Below are positions 28,122 through 35,774 of a stretch of 64,000 bases of DNA, piece after piece. The first letter of the stretch is position 1, and each line of letters starts with the position of its first letter. Location: positions 1,048,501-1,112,500 of the forward strand of contig NZ_JAUTAR010000001.1 in assembly GCF_030818695.1 (NCBI RefSeq). The letters are read 5' to 3'. This stretch comes from Chryseobacterium sp. SORGH_AS_0447. GTDB lineage: Bacteria; Bacteroidota; Bacteroidia; Flavobacteriales; Weeksellaceae. Position numbers and translations under genes: made by a program. The notes under the pieces are model-generated. The model was not told where the DNA came from and did not search any database. It was given only the letters and a program-made list of their open reading frames with translations.

Positions 28122-29418
28122 ATTTTTCCATCTCCTCTGATAATTCCATTTTCTTAATTAAAATATCCTTTATCTTCTTAGCCTTATCAATAGATGTATT
28201 TTGATCATATAAATCAACCATTGATTGAGATTTATGCCCGGTGTTAATCATCACTCCTTCATCACCCAAAATATGTCTAAAATTTGTTACAAATGACCTT
28301 CTACAGATATGTGACGTAACCAATTCCCATTTGCTATATTCACCAACGACTTTCCGTTTGTTAACTAACTTTCCACCAATCATTAATTCTGTGATTTCGG
28401 CGGATTTACATACAGTTTTAATATAATCATTAAACCTTTGATCGGAAATTTTACGAGGAAATTGCCCATTTCTTTTCTGTAAAATAGATTTTACTTTTGG
28501 AGGTAAAAAGATGGTGATATTTTCTTTAGTTTTCTTTTGTGTAAAACTTAGAAAATCTTCTTCAAATATATCCTTATGATTAAAATTTAAAAGGTCTGAG
28601 ACTCTCTGACCGGTATAACATCCTATCAACAACCAATCTCTAGCGTTATCCAAGTAATCAGAATCCAAATCAATAGATTCTATTTTCTGTAACTCAGAAA
28701 AACTTAAAGTAGGATGTTTATATTCTTTTGGATTTATGTAAAAACTCCAGTTAAATACATCATCGTTAACCTTATATTTTTTCGATTTGGCGAATTTGAT
28801 AAAAGTTTTGATGATTTTTAACTCCTTTACAATGGTCGTTTCTGAATATCTATTTTTAATACACCATTGAGTAAAAGTATCCCGGAAATTATCATCGATA
28901 TTTTGAATAGATAATTTTGAATTGATTTTTTCAAGTTTGTTTTTGATTACCCGGAATTTCTTAATTGATGCTAAAGTCAATGGCTTATGTTTACCTAAAG
29001 AATGGACACTTTTTTCGGTAATATATTCTTCTATCAATTGAGACATCGAATTTAGTGCAACTATCTTTTTTACAGATTTAATTTTTTCTTTTCCTCCAAA
29101 ATTTTTATTGATAAAATGTTTAAGTTTTGTACTACTAACATCAAAGTTGTTACTCAATATAAAACAGTATAGTGAGGTCTTAAATTCGCTAAGTTTAAAA
29201 TTAAATTCATCAATAAAAATATTTTGCTTTTTATCAATTTCATTAGTTGGTTTTTTCTTTTTAAAAGATTCACTGTAAATTTCCTTTTTGGAATCCCACT
29301 TTTCAGCTTCAATAGTAAATGGGGTTGAAACCACAATATTTGTTTGTCTATTTGGTCTGTATCGAAGACTAATTTTTACATTTCCGCTGTTTTTTCTTAG
29401 ATATAATTTTACACTCAT
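28120..29418 (-). CDS. int: Tyrosine recombinase/integrase of the island
   Basis: The 432-residue protein starts MSVKLYLRKNSGNVKISLRY, the arm-binding N-terminus common to Bacteroidota integrases, followed by a core-binding SAM-like domain (about 130-240) and a catalytic domain. Catalytic residues visible: Arg in GCYTGQRVSDLL, the block SHICRRSFVTNF (His and Arg), TGHKSQSMVDLY with His and the nucleophile Tyr. I chose ATG 29418; the longer frame from 29502 adds 28 residues unlike the family. It should integrate and excise the island at the adjacent ssrA gene with help from the small HTH protein. Confidence 0.93.
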   Translation of the reverse strand: MSVKLYLRKNSGNVKISLRYRPNRQTNIVVSTPFTIEAEKWDSKKEIYSESFKKKKPTNEIDKKQNIFIDEFNFKLSEFKTSLYCFILSNNFDVSSTKLKHFINKNFGGKEKIKSVKKIVALNSMSQLIEEYITEKSVHSLGKHKPLTLASIKKFRVIKNKLEKINSKLSIQNIDDNFRDTFTQWCIKNRYSETTIVKELKIIKTFIKFAKSKKYKVNDDVFNWSFYINPKEYKHPTLSFSELQKIESIDLDSDYLDNARDWLLIGCYTGQRVSDLLNFNHKDIFEEDFLSFTQKKTKENITIFLPPKVKSILQKRNGQFPRKISDQRFNDYIKTVCKSAEITELMIGGKLVNKRKVVGEYSKWELVTSHICRRSFVTNFRHILGDEGVMINTGHKSQSMVDLYDQNTSIDKAKKIKDILIKKMELSEEMEK

Positions 29419-29712
29419 AATGTATTGATTTAGGCTAAGATAAGGCGCATAAAGTGGAGATAAAAGGCGGCATTTTAGAAATATTTCACTAGCCACACAC
29501 ATGAAATATTAGATATTTTGTACAATGAAATTGATGAGAAATGATTTCGAAAATTAATTTGGTGGTTACAAAATATGTTGCGACCACTATTGCTACCACA
29601 GAAGTGATATTTAAAGATAATCAATGAGTGAAGATGAGAAATTAAAAACCCTCTATATCTTTGATATAAAGGGTTTTTAGTTGTCAAAAGGTTTTATAAC
29701 CTTCCATTTCGG
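29419..29712. other. Gap between integrase start and tmRNA 3' end
   Basis: About 290 bp that hold a strong bidirectional terminator (29644-29678) and otherwise AT-rich DNA where integrase promoter and attachment-site arm sequences would be expected. I could not point to specific arm repeats. Confidence 0.5.
29644..29678. terminator. Bidirectional terminator downstream of tmRNA
   Basis: AAAAACCCT (29644-29652) pairs with AGGGTTTTT (29670-29678), and inside it TATATC pairs with GATATA. On the minus strand it ends the tmRNA transcript. Confidence 0.85.
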
Positions 29713-30111
29713 TGGAGTTGGAGGGATTCGAACCCTCGTCCAAACAAGCAATACATAAGCTTTCTACATGCTTATTCTGCTATTGGTTTTCGACTGGAGG
29801 CAGAGAGCAGACACCCAACTTCCAGCTTATCTTCTGAGATTTTCGAACTTTAGCCGAAGCGTCTAAAGCCTTATTCCTGCATTCCTATATCCCAGGATCA
29901 AACGCCGCAGAACAGGGCATTTGTGGGACATCTTGCTTCCCTACTGAAATCTTCGGGAAAACGCTTGATCTACTATACTTCGATATTAAGCTGCAAGAGC
30001 GAACTCTTCGTTGCCAGTTAAAATTTTGTAGCAAGGGATTATAGAGATCGCGCTACGGTTCTCTGCATGCTTACTTACCCATTGACCTTGCTGTCGAAAC
30101 CAGTCAACCCC
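29713..30111 (-). ncRNA. ssrA: tmRNA
   Basis: The minus strand begins GGGGTTGACTGGTTTCGACA, the standard tmRNA 5' end, and closes with the tRNA-like T-arm GAGGGTTCGAATCCCTC and acceptor strand CAACTCC plus discriminator A. The CCA is not encoded. The tag reading frame ends GGC AAC GAA GAG TTC GCT CTT GCA GCT TAA (GNEEFALAA), the flavobacterial-type degradation tag; the exact resume codon cannot be fixed by eye. It frees stalled ribosomes and tags the unfinished peptide for proteolysis. A TATCTTTG promoter box lies on the minus strand at 30135-30128. The island integrase sits just past its 3' end. Confidence 0.97.
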
Positions 30112-30127
30112 ATAAATAAAGTGAAAG

Positions 30128-30135
30128 CAAAGATA
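30128..30135 (-). promoter_or_regulatory. Promoter -7 box of ssrA
   Basis: TATCTTTG on the minus strand, 16 bp before the tmRNA 5' end, matches TAnnTTTG. Confidence 0.6.
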
Positions 30136-30350
30136 CGAAAATTGTTCCAATATTCCTGAAATGGGTATTGCTTTTTTAAATACTCATTATCATGTTTAGG
30201 TTGTGATTATAGTCAATATTTAAAATTTTTGAAATATTTTACACTTAAGAGATTATTTATTTCAGCCTCGTAACAGCTGTAGATAAAGAATATCTTTAAC
30301 TTAATCTTTACCTTAGCCTCTATCTCTCTTAAAGCATTTTTTAATAAAGT

Positions 30351-30381
30351 TTTGCGGTTTCATAAATAATGTTTATTTTTG
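30351..30381 (+). promoter_or_regulatory. Promoter of rpsU
   Basis: TTTG (30351-30354), 19 bp spacer, TATTTTTG (30374-30381): a full match to the Bacteroidota sigma-70 consensus, 24 bp before the rpsU start. The rest of the 30112-30404 gap shows nothing else. Confidence 0.75.
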
Positions 30382-30404
30382 CAATCCAAAATGAGATGTA
30401 ATAT

Positions 30405-30602
30405 ATGTTAATAATTCCAGTAAAAGATGGTGAATCCATCGACAGAGCATTAAAAAAATATAAAAGAAAATTTGATAAAACAGGAACTGTGCGTCAGTTA
30501 AGAGCTAGACAACAGTTTATCAAGCCTTCTGTAACTTTAAGACAAGCGAGATTAAAGGCTGCTCACAAGCAAAGAAATCTTAGCAAAGAAGAACAGGCTT
30601 AA
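30405..30602 (+). CDS. rpsU: 30S ribosomal protein S21
   Basis: This 65-residue basic protein begins MLIIPVKDGESIDRALKKYK and contains the typical RQLRARQQFIKPSVTLRQAR block, matching flavobacterial S21. It is part of the platform of the 30S subunit near the anti-Shine-Dalgarno end of 16S rRNA. In Bacteroidota, S21 and neighbouring S18 help hide that end, in keeping with the weak or absent ribosome binding sites in this window. It has its own promoter and a terminator hairpin at 30628-30666, so it is transcribed separately from xerC. It is the first core gene right of the tmRNA. Confidence 0.97.
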   Translation: MLIIPVKDGESIDRALKKYKRKFDKTGTVRQLRARQQFIKPSVTLRQARLKAAHKQRNLSKEEQA

Positions 30603-30627
30603 GAAATTTTCTTACCCACATACTAGA

Positions 30628-30667
30628 TTCACTCTTTAAATGATTATATTTGAAGAGTGAATTTTTG
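30628..30667 (+). terminator. Terminator after rpsU with an embedded xerC promoter box
   Basis: TTCACTCTT (30628-30636) pairs with AAGAGTGAA (30653-30661), followed by TTTTT. TATATTTG at 30645-30652 lies in the loop and is a plausible -7 box for the following xerC gene. Confidence 0.7.
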
Positions 30668-30684
30668 TTTTTATATATTTCATA

Positions 30685-31572
30685 ATGCTGGACAAATTCC
30701 TGGACTATTTACAGCTGGAGAAACGCTATTCTCCGCACACCATTACAAGTTACCGGAAAGATCTTGAAGATTTTTCCCAGTTCTACCTGAGAACGGAAGC
30801 CTCCGAAGATCTTCTCAAAGCCGATAAAAAAATCATTCGCAACTTTATTGTTAATCTCAGTGAAAAGGATATTTCCAAGAGAAGCATCAACCGGAAATTA
30901 TCCTCGCTCCGCAGCTTTTACCTTTTTCTTTTGAAAATAGGGGAGATCAGCGTCTCACCGGTGGAAAATATTTCGTCATTAAAATTCTACCCTGAAAAGC
31001 AGATTCCGATGTCGGAGGAAGAAATGCAAAATCTTAACGACCAGGTTTTTGAGGAAACTCATGAGGTACTCGGCCAATGTGTGATCGAAGTGCTCTACCA
31101 GACGGGAATCCGGAAAGCCGAGCTTTGTGGTATGACTTTTGAAAATGTAAATCTAAGCGGAAACGAACTGAAGATTATCGGAAAAGGGAACAAAGAACGA
31201 TACATCCCGATCTCCGGAGAACTCTCGGATCTGCTCAAAAGGTATACAATAACCAGAAGCCCGCAGGCAGAGTACCAATCATACTTTTTTGTCAACAAGA
31301 AGGGCAAAAAACTCACGGAAAAATTTGTGTATCTACTGGTGAATAAGTACCTTAGTCTTGTAACAACAAAAGAAAAAAGAAGTCCCCACATCCTCCGGCA
31401 CAGCTTTGCAACGCACGTTCTGGACAATGGGGCAGAGATATCCAAAGTAAAAAAGATATTGGGCCATTCCAGCCTTGCCAGCACGCAGGTCTATACGAAT
31501 GCCAATATCGAACAATTGAAAAAAGTGTTTAATCGGGCTCATCCAAGAGCTTCAAAAAATGACGACTTATGA
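30685..31572 (+). CDS. xerC: Tyrosine recombinase XerC/D type
   Basis: The 295-residue protein begins MLDKFLDYLQLEKRYSPHTI, the usual Xer N-terminal SAM-like domain, and the catalytic domain shows Arg in YQTGIRKAELCGM, the HILRHSFATHVL block, LGHSSLASTQVYTN with His and nucleophile Tyr. This matches chromosome-dimer recombinases that act at dif with FtsK. Unlike the island integrase it has no arm-binding extension. It overlaps the next gene by 4 bp (ATGA), so the two are co-translated. I name it xerC because of its length and its place next to rpsU and hpf, but XerC and XerD cannot be told apart with certainty by eye. Confidence 0.92.
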   Translation: MLDKFLDYLQLEKRYSPHTITSYRKDLEDFSQFYLRTEASEDLLKADKKIIRNFIVNLSEKDISKRSINRKLSSLRSFYLFLLKIGEISVSPVENISSLKFYPEKQIPMSEEEMQNLNDQVFEETHEVLGQCVIEVLYQTGIRKAELCGMTFENVNLSGNELKIIGKGNKERYIPISGELSDLLKRYTITRSPQAEYQSYFFVNKKGKKLTEKFVYLLVNKYLSLVTTKEKRSPHILRHSFATHVLDNGAEISKVKKILGHSSLASTQVYTNANIEQLKKVFNRAHPRASKNDDL

Positions 31573-31859
31573 AGATCACCGTACAATCAATTGGTTTAAC
31601 TCCACACGAACCACTAGAATCGCACATTGAAAAAAAAGTAAGCAAGCTGGAAACTTTTTATGATAAGATCCAGGATTGCAAAGTAATTTTAAAAGTAGAA
31701 AACAACTCGGATAAAGCGAATAAAACGGCCGAGCTTATTCTGGCAGTTCCGGGAGACGATATCGTAGTAAAAAAGACCACCACCTCATTTGAAGAAAGTT
31801 TGGATTTATGCGTGGATGCGGCTAAAAAGCTCTTAATCAAGAAAAAAGAAATGGCTTAA
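31569..31859 (+). CDS. hpf: Ribosome hibernation-promoting factor (HPF/RaiA family, short form)
   Basis: This 96-residue protein begins MKITVQSIGLTPHEPLESHI and continues with KKVSKLETFYDKIQDCKVIL, the HPF/YfiA fold signature, and ends lysine-rich. It binds the mRNA and tRNA channel of the 30S subunit in slow growth and stabilises idle ribosomes. It lacks the C-terminal dimerisation domain of long HPF. It overlaps xerC by 4 bp and so should be expressed with it. The gene ends about 110 bp before the first tRNA, and a promoter for the tRNA cluster fills that gap. Confidence 0.93.
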   Translation: MKITVQSIGLTPHEPLESHIEKKVSKLETFYDKIQDCKVILKVENNSDKANKTAELILAVPGDDIVVKKTTTSFEESLDLCVDAAKKLLIKKKEMA

Positions 31860-31889
31860 CGAAAAAAGTTAAAAAAAGTTATTAAAAAA

Positions 31890-31921
31890 TTTGAGAATTC
31901 AAAAAAACCGTTCTATATTTG
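31890..31921 (+). promoter_or_regulatory. Promoter of the tRNA cluster
   Basis: TTTG (31890-31893), 20 bp spacer, TATATTTG (31914-31921), 47 bp before the first tRNA-Thr. It matches the Bacteroidota consensus fully. Confidence 0.75.
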
Positions 31922-31967
31922 CACTCGCAAAAAGGGAATAGCGTTCTTTTGAATTCTTTTTAATTAT

Positions 31968-32041
31968 GCCTCCATAGCTCAGTTGGCCAGAGCACGTGAT
32001 TTGTAATCTCGGGGTCGTGGGTTCGAATCCCTCTGGAGGCT
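31968..32041 (+). tRNA. tRNA-Thr (TGT), copy 1
   Basis: Acceptor GCCTCCA pairs with TGGAGGC, anticodon loop TTTGTAA gives TGT, T-arm GGGTTCGAATCCC. Followed by an encoded CCA. Position 29-41 in the anticodon stem is a T-T mismatch in both Thr(TGT) copies. Confidence 0.96.
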
Positions 32042-32060
32042 CCATTAATATAAAATATCT

Positions 32061-32141
32061 GGGGAGATTCCAGAGTGGCTAAATGGGACTGACTGTAACT
32101 CAGTTGCTTCGGCTTCGTAGGTTCGAATCCTGCTCTCCCCA
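32061..32141 (+). tRNA. tRNA-Tyr (GTA), copy 1
   Basis: Acceptor GGGGAGA pairs with TCTCCCC, anticodon loop CTGTAAC gives GTA, and a long variable arm (class II) is present, as expected for bacterial tRNA-Tyr. Confidence 0.96.
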
Positions 32142-32161
32142 CATTTTATATTAGTAAAAAA

Positions 32162-32193
32162 GTTGCATGGTTAGAGGATTTTCCTTAAGTTTG
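32162..32193 (+). promoter_or_regulatory. Internal promoter before tRNA-Gly, copy 1
   Basis: GTTG (32162-32165), 20 bp, TAAGTTTG (32186-32193) fits TAnnTTTG with correct spacing. The same sequence recurs 429 bp later in the duplicated unit (32591-32622). Confidence 0.5.
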
Positions 32194-32226
32194 CACAGCG
32201 TTACCAATAGTTTTGGAAACAAAATT

Positions 32227-32299
32227 GCGGAAGTAGCTCAGTTGGTAGAGCGTCAGCCTTCCAAGCTGAATGTCGCGGGTTCGACCCCCGTCTTCCGCT
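32227..32299 (+). tRNA. tRNA-Gly (TCC), copy 1
   Basis: Acceptor GCGGAAG pairs with CTTCCGC, anticodon stem TCAGC/GCTGA with loop CTTCCAA gives TCC. Confidence 0.96.
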
Positions 32300-32302
32300 C
32301 AG

Positions 32303-32338
32303 AAAATTCACACTTTTCAAAGAGGGTGAATTTTTTTT
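32303..32338 (+). terminator. Terminator-like hairpin after the first tRNA-Gly
   Basis: AAAATTCACACTT pairs with AAGAGGGTGAATTTT (one G-T and small asymmetry) followed by an eight-T run. It lies between the two copies of the tRNA triplet. Confidence 0.65.
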
Positions 32339-32395
32339 AACTCCTGAAAGAAATGCCGAGTAGATTTTCTCGCAGTTTCAGTCGGACATTAAAAT

Positions 32396-32469
32396 GCCTT
32401 CATAGCTCAGTTGGCCAGAGCACGTGATTTGTAATCTCGGGGTCGTGGGTTCGAATCCCTCTGAAGGCT
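32396..32469 (+). tRNA. tRNA-Thr (TGT), copy 2
   Basis: Identical to copy 1 except for acceptor pair 5-68, which is T-A (GCCTTCA with TGAAGGC) instead of C-G, a compensated double change. CCA is not encoded here. Confidence 0.96.
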
Positions 32470-32489
32470 CATTTTAATATAAAATATCT

Positions 32490-32570
32490 GGGGAGATTCC
32501 AGAGTGGCTAAATGGGACTGACTGTAACTCAGTTGCTTCGGCTTCGTAGGTTCGAATCCTGCTCTCCCCA
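32490..32570 (+). tRNA. tRNA-Tyr (GTA), copy 2
   Basis: Same sequence as copy 1, with the GTA anticodon and a long variable arm, 429 bp downstream. Confidence 0.96.
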
Positions 32571-32655
32571 CATTTTATATTAGTAAAAAAGTTGCATGGT
32601 TAGAGGATTTTCCTTAAGTTTGCACAGCGTTACCAATAGTTTTGGAAACAAAATT

Positions 32656-32728
32656 GCGGAAGTAGCTCAGTTGGTAGAGCGTCAGCCTTCCAAGCTGAAT
32701 GTCGCGGGTTCGACCCCCGTCTTCCGCT
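32656..32728 (+). tRNA. tRNA-Gly (TCC), copy 2
   Basis: Same sequence as copy 1, 429 bp downstream, anticodon TCC. Confidence 0.96.
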
Positions 32729-32730
32729 CA

Positions 32731-32763
32731 AAAAAAATCACGCTTTTCTGGTGTGATTTTTTG
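32731..32763 (+). terminator. Terminator-like hairpin after the second tRNA-Gly
   Basis: AAAAAATCACG...GGTGTGATTTTTT forms a stem with a CTTTTCT-type loop and a T run, just before tRNA-Thr(GGT). Confidence 0.6.
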
Positions 32764-32769
32764 GTTTAG

Positions 32770-32841
32770 GCCGACTTAGCTCAGCGGTAGAGTGCTTCCT
32801 TGGTAAGGAAGAGGTCACGGGTTCAAGTCCCGTAGTTGGCT
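32770..32841 (+). tRNA. tRNA-Thr (GGT)
   Basis: Acceptor GCCGACT pairs with AGTTGGC (one G-T pair), anticodon stem CTTCC/GGAAG with loop TTGGTAA gives GGT. In many flavobacteria this tRNA lies directly before tuf, but here about 11 kb separate them. Confidence 0.96.
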
Positions 32842-32848
32842 CACAGTA

Positions 32849-32877
32849 AAACACATTGAAAATCAATGTGTTTTTTT
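32849..32877 (+). terminator. Terminator of the tRNA cluster
   Basis: AACACATTGA-AAA-TCAATGTGTT followed by a T run, a strong intrinsic terminator. Confidence 0.85.
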
Positions 32878-33125
32878 GTTTTTAAGCTTGTAAGGGAGAT
32901 CTTCCGCGATGTTAAATCTGTTTCAATCGTTATAAAATATCCACAAAATCATCTATTTATTCAGACATTGTTCTGATATTTTTTAATAACAATCTTACGG
33001 TCATTCAAAACATCTTAACAAGAAGCTTTATCGTACCACTATTTCCAATACAAGTAACCGTCATAGGTTTCAGGAAGCATTGAAATATCAAGTATAAGTT
33101 TTACAGCCAATCTGTAATTTTTTCA

Positions 33126-33254
33126 GGAGCTATTTCCGGCTCTCCGCTCATACTCCTCGCGCCAGTAGGTTCCAATGCGTACCGCCACCAAACCCAATCC
33201 TACCCACATCTTTTCCGCCTCGCTGTGGGGTAACCGCTGCGATCCGGGCTAGGG
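33126..33254. repeat. Flavobacterial intergenic repeat-like element (degenerate copy)
   Basis: It begins GGAGCTATTTCCGGCTCTCC and ends GCTGCGATCCGGGCTAGGG. I recall such end sequences from a widespread intergenic element of Flavobacterium and Chryseobacterium genomes, usually near gene 3' ends. The copy is clearly richer in GC than its flanks. Identity rests on memory of the pattern, not on a search. Confidence 0.5.
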
Positions 33255-33591
33255 CTGCAGTCTTTACATCAACAAAAACCTTTAAGATTGGTATATGGTC
33301 ATTCACAGTCATGTTAAAATTGCCAACTACGCGGCAGATTCAAAATGCAAATGTTCATAAGGAATTTCCACTGCTATCATTTGCTGAACATAAACTGAAA
33401 GTGTACGAACGTAGTTCAGGATTTGCAACCGAAAAATAAGCGTATGATTACCTAAAAACTTTGCGATCATCACATTAATCAAAATGCCTTTTGGATTTTT
33501 ATTCTTAAAATTCAATTAAAAGTTGGATCCCGATCTAAACACACTTTACCATCCTGAAAAATTTTGTTACATTCGTATAAAATAATTGTCG

Positions 33592-34272
33592 ATGAATATT
33601 CTTTTATTGGAAGACGACTTAATTCTTTCAGCAGAGCTCTGTAAGTTTTTAGAATCAAACCATTTTACCTGCGATAAAATTTATGACGGCGAAACATTTC
33701 TGCGCCAGATCAGGAACAATTCTTACGATCTGTACCTCCTGGACATCAATGTTCCGAAGATCAACGGGCTCGATGTCTGCCAGACGATCCGTTCTTTCGA
33801 TAAAAATACCCCGATCATTATTATCTCCGCTTACGGCGACCTGTCGGATAAAAAAGATGCGTTTACCAGGATGGCCGATGATTACTTGGTGAAGCCTTTC
33901 CAGTTTGAGGAATTGCTGTTGCGGATGAATTCTTTATTGCGCAGAAAAACACCTTCTGAAACCAATGACCAGGAATTGATCAGGGTGGATGATTTAATTG
34001 TAAACAAAACCGAGCAGAAAGTGTACCGAGGTGGTAATGAGATCAGCCTGACCTTGAAAGAATTCCAGCTGCTGGTTTACCTGGCCGAAGCGCAGGGACG
34101 CACCGTTTCCAAACAGCAGATTACCGAACATGTCTGGGAACACAATTTTAATACGAACACCAATACGGTAGAAGTTTACATTAATTTCTTGAGAAAGAAG
34201 ATCGATAAGGATTTTAAAGTGAAGCTGATCCACACCCGTTCCGGTTTCGGGTATTATTTAAGTCCGTTATAG
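33592..34272 (+). CDS. OmpR/PhoB-family response regulator
   Basis: The receiver domain has the acidic pair near residues 8-9 (LLLEDD), phosphorylation site Asp51 in LLDINVPKING, the switch region IIIISAYGD and Lys101 in LVKPF. The C-terminal winged helix (about 130-226) ends with VEVYINFLRKKIDK and HTRSGFGYYLSPL, the OmpR/PhoB DNA-binding type. I chose ATG 33592 (226 aa) over a TTG six bases upstream. The kinase gene follows 6 bp later, and a metal-efflux operon lies downstream on the same strand, so control of czcCBA is the likely role. A palindrome at 35759 may be involved. Confidence 0.93.
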   Translation: MNILLLEDDLILSAELCKFLESNHFTCDKIYDGETFLRQIRNNSYDLYLLDINVPKINGLDVCQTIRSFDKNTPIIIISAYGDLSDKKDAFTRMADDYLVKPFQFEELLLRMNSLLRRKTPSETNDQELIRVDDLIVNKTEQKVYRGGNEISLTLKEFQLLVYLAEAQGRTVSKQQITEHVWEHNFNTNTNTVEVYINFLRKKIDKDFKVKLIHTRSGFGYYLSPL

Positions 34273-34278
34273 AAAACC

Positions 34279-35643
34279 ATGTCGTTAAAAAGGAAGATCG
34301 CACTCAACCTCAGTATCGCCTTCTCATTGCTTTTCGGTATTGTGATGGTGGTGATCTATATGTCCTTTAATGATTTCCGACGGGATGAATTCAAGGAACG
34401 CTTTAGGCAAAGGTTGGAATTTACTTCGCATTTCATTGCCAAATCCAAAGACTTTGAAGAAGAGGCGCCGGTTTTTTTTAATGAAAATTCGGATAATATC
34501 CTTTTAAATGAGACCATTCTGATATTCAATTCCCAAAAAGAGCTCATTTACAGTACCATCAAAGACCGGAATGTTACCTGGGACAATGCCCTGCTGAAAG
34601 AACTGGATGATAAGAAGGTGATCTATTCCGAAAAAACGGTTCCCGAGATCTATGCTGCCCTCAGAACCATCAACGGAGAAAACTATTACATCCTTACCAG
34701 TGCTTACGATACTAACGGAAATTCCAAATTAGCCTATCTGAAATACCTGTTGATCACGGCATACGTAATGAGTGCGCTGCTTATCGGTTTTTTCAGCTAT
34801 TATTTTATGGGGCAGTTCCTAAAACCGCTGGAAGACCTCAACCAGGAAATTTCTGAAGTCACCGCCCATAAGCTGACCACGCAGATTCCCGTCCGCGATT
34901 CCAACGATGAAATTAATGTACTGGCGAAATCCTTCAATACGATGATCGGAAGGCTGGACGATGTATTTCAGTCACAAAAAGATTTTACGGCCAGCGCCTC
35001 CCATGAAATCCGCACCCCAATTACCCGGATGGCATTTCAGCTTGAAAATCTTATCAAATTTGGGGATCATGCTCCGGAAACGCTGTCGTCCTTACGGCAG
35101 ATTCAGCGGGATGTTTACCAGCTTTCGGATCTTACGAACTCACTGCTGCTTTTAACGAAATTCGACAGAGAAAATATCCAGAGCATCTACGAAGAAGTAC
35201 GGATCGATGAGGTGATCTTCGAATCTTTTGAAGCGGTGGAAAAAAGCTATCCGAAGCTTAAAATGGATTTCCAGATTTCCGAAGATACTTCTGAAGACGC
35301 ACTTTTAACCATAAAAGGGGTGCAGTCTTTACTGGATATTGTATTCATCAACCTTTTCAAGAATGCCGCCATCTATTCCGACAATATGGAAGTCGATGTC
35401 CTGATTACGGAAAACGAGCAGCATTTCCTGGTAGATGTAATTTCCCACGGCAATACCATCCCGGAAGAAGAGCAGGTGAAATTATTCGAAGCTTTCAAAA
35501 GGGGAAAAAATTCCCAGAACATCTCCGGTTCAGGACTGGGGCTGAGAATCGTCAAACGAATCTTGGAATATCACGGTGCCGAAATCCGATACACCTCACC
35601 GGAAGATCTCCTTAATAAATTTACGGTTATTTTTAATAAATAA
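34279..35643 (+). CDS. Sensor histidine kinase
   Basis: The 454-residue inner-membrane kinase has a transmembrane segment at about 9-30 (LSIAFSLLFGIVMVVIYMSF), a periplasmic sensor region of about 120 residues, a second membrane segment at about 155-178, a HAMP linker, the dimerisation helix with phospho-accepting His242 in SASHEIRTPI, and an ATPase domain with N-box NLFKNAAIYS and G-box SGLGLRIVKRI. There is no obvious His/Cys metal-binding cluster in the sensor part. It pairs with the response regulator encoded 6 bp upstream. From the neighbourhood I infer response to heavy metals or envelope stress; the ligand is not shown by the sequence. Confidence 0.93.
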   Translation: MSLKRKIALNLSIAFSLLFGIVMVVIYMSFNDFRRDEFKERFRQRLEFTSHFIAKSKDFEEEAPVFFNENSDNILLNETILIFNSQKELIYSTIKDRNVTWDNALLKELDDKKVIYSEKTVPEIYAALRTINGENYYILTSAYDTNGNSKLAYLKYLLITAYVMSALLIGFFSYYFMGQFLKPLEDLNQEISEVTAHKLTTQIPVRDSNDEINVLAKSFNTMIGRLDDVFQSQKDFTASASHEIRTPITRMAFQLENLIKFGDHAPETLSSLRQIQRDVYQLSDLTNSLLLLTKFDRENIQSIYEEVRIDEVIFESFEAVEKSYPKLKMDFQISEDTSEDALLTIKGVQSLLDIVFINLFKNAAIYSDNMEVDVLITENEQHFLVDVISHGNTIPEEEQVKLFEAFKRGKNSQNISGSGLGLRIVKRILEYHGAEIRYTSPEDLLNKFTVIFNK

Positions 35644-35758
35644 GTCACCGGGTTCCCGGAATAACATCCTACACGAAATTTTCTTTATTCTTTGATAGGT
35701 TGCTATCGAAGGCATTCTATATTGATATGTTTCCAGATTCTCTTATTTTTTACAAAGT

Positions 35759-35774
35759 CTTAACGAGCGTTAAG
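35759..35774 (+). promoter_or_regulatory. Perfect palindrome upstream of the czcCBA genes
   Basis: CTTAACG-AG-CGTTAAG is a perfect 7-2-7 inverted repeat about 160 bp before the efflux start codon, in an otherwise AT-rich gap (35644-35933). It could be the binding site of the upstream response regulator. Confidence 0.4.

Larger units (their letters stand above)
1..29712. mobile_element. Putative genomic island integrated next to ssrA (left end outside the window)
   Basis: Everything left of the tmRNA gene is AT-rich and carries accessory functions: defence-type genes, an SOS-like cassette, a toxin-antitoxin-like pair, a serine recombinase, a polymerase, a methyltransferase, an excisionase and a tyrosine integrase. 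Right of the tmRNA the genes are housekeeping ones. The integrase gene lies 294 bp from the tmRNA 3' end, and ssrA 3' ends are classic integrase targets. I found no second copy of the ssrA 3' end inside the window, so the far attachment site must lie left of base 1, or the region is a mosaic of several elements. Visible: gene content and base-composition contrast. Inferred: integration at ssrA. Confidence 0.55.
32045..32728 (+). repeat. Tandem duplication containing tRNA-Tyr and tRNA-Gly (period 429 bp)
   Basis: From about 32045 to 32300 and again from about 32474 to 32729 the sequence, including the Tyr-Gly spacer and its internal promoter, appears identical by eye. tRNA-Thr (TGT) is also duplicated but carries one compensated acceptor change. 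Confidence 0.9.
32842..33591. other. Intergenic region between the tRNA cluster and the two-component system
   Basis: About 750 bp without a convincing gene. It contains the tRNA terminator and a GC-rich repeat-like element at 33126-33254; the rest shows nothing I can assign. A 62-codon minus-strand frame inside it looks spurious. Confidence 0.6.

Noticed and set aside
31095..31484. 129-codon minus-strand frame
   Set aside because: It is a shadow of xerC in the opposite strand.
31960..32142. Minus-strand frame of 60 codons
   Set aside because: It runs antisense through two tRNA genes.
33327..33515. 62-codon minus-strand frame
   Set aside because: No conserved features; it lies in non-coding DNA between a repeat element and the response regulator.
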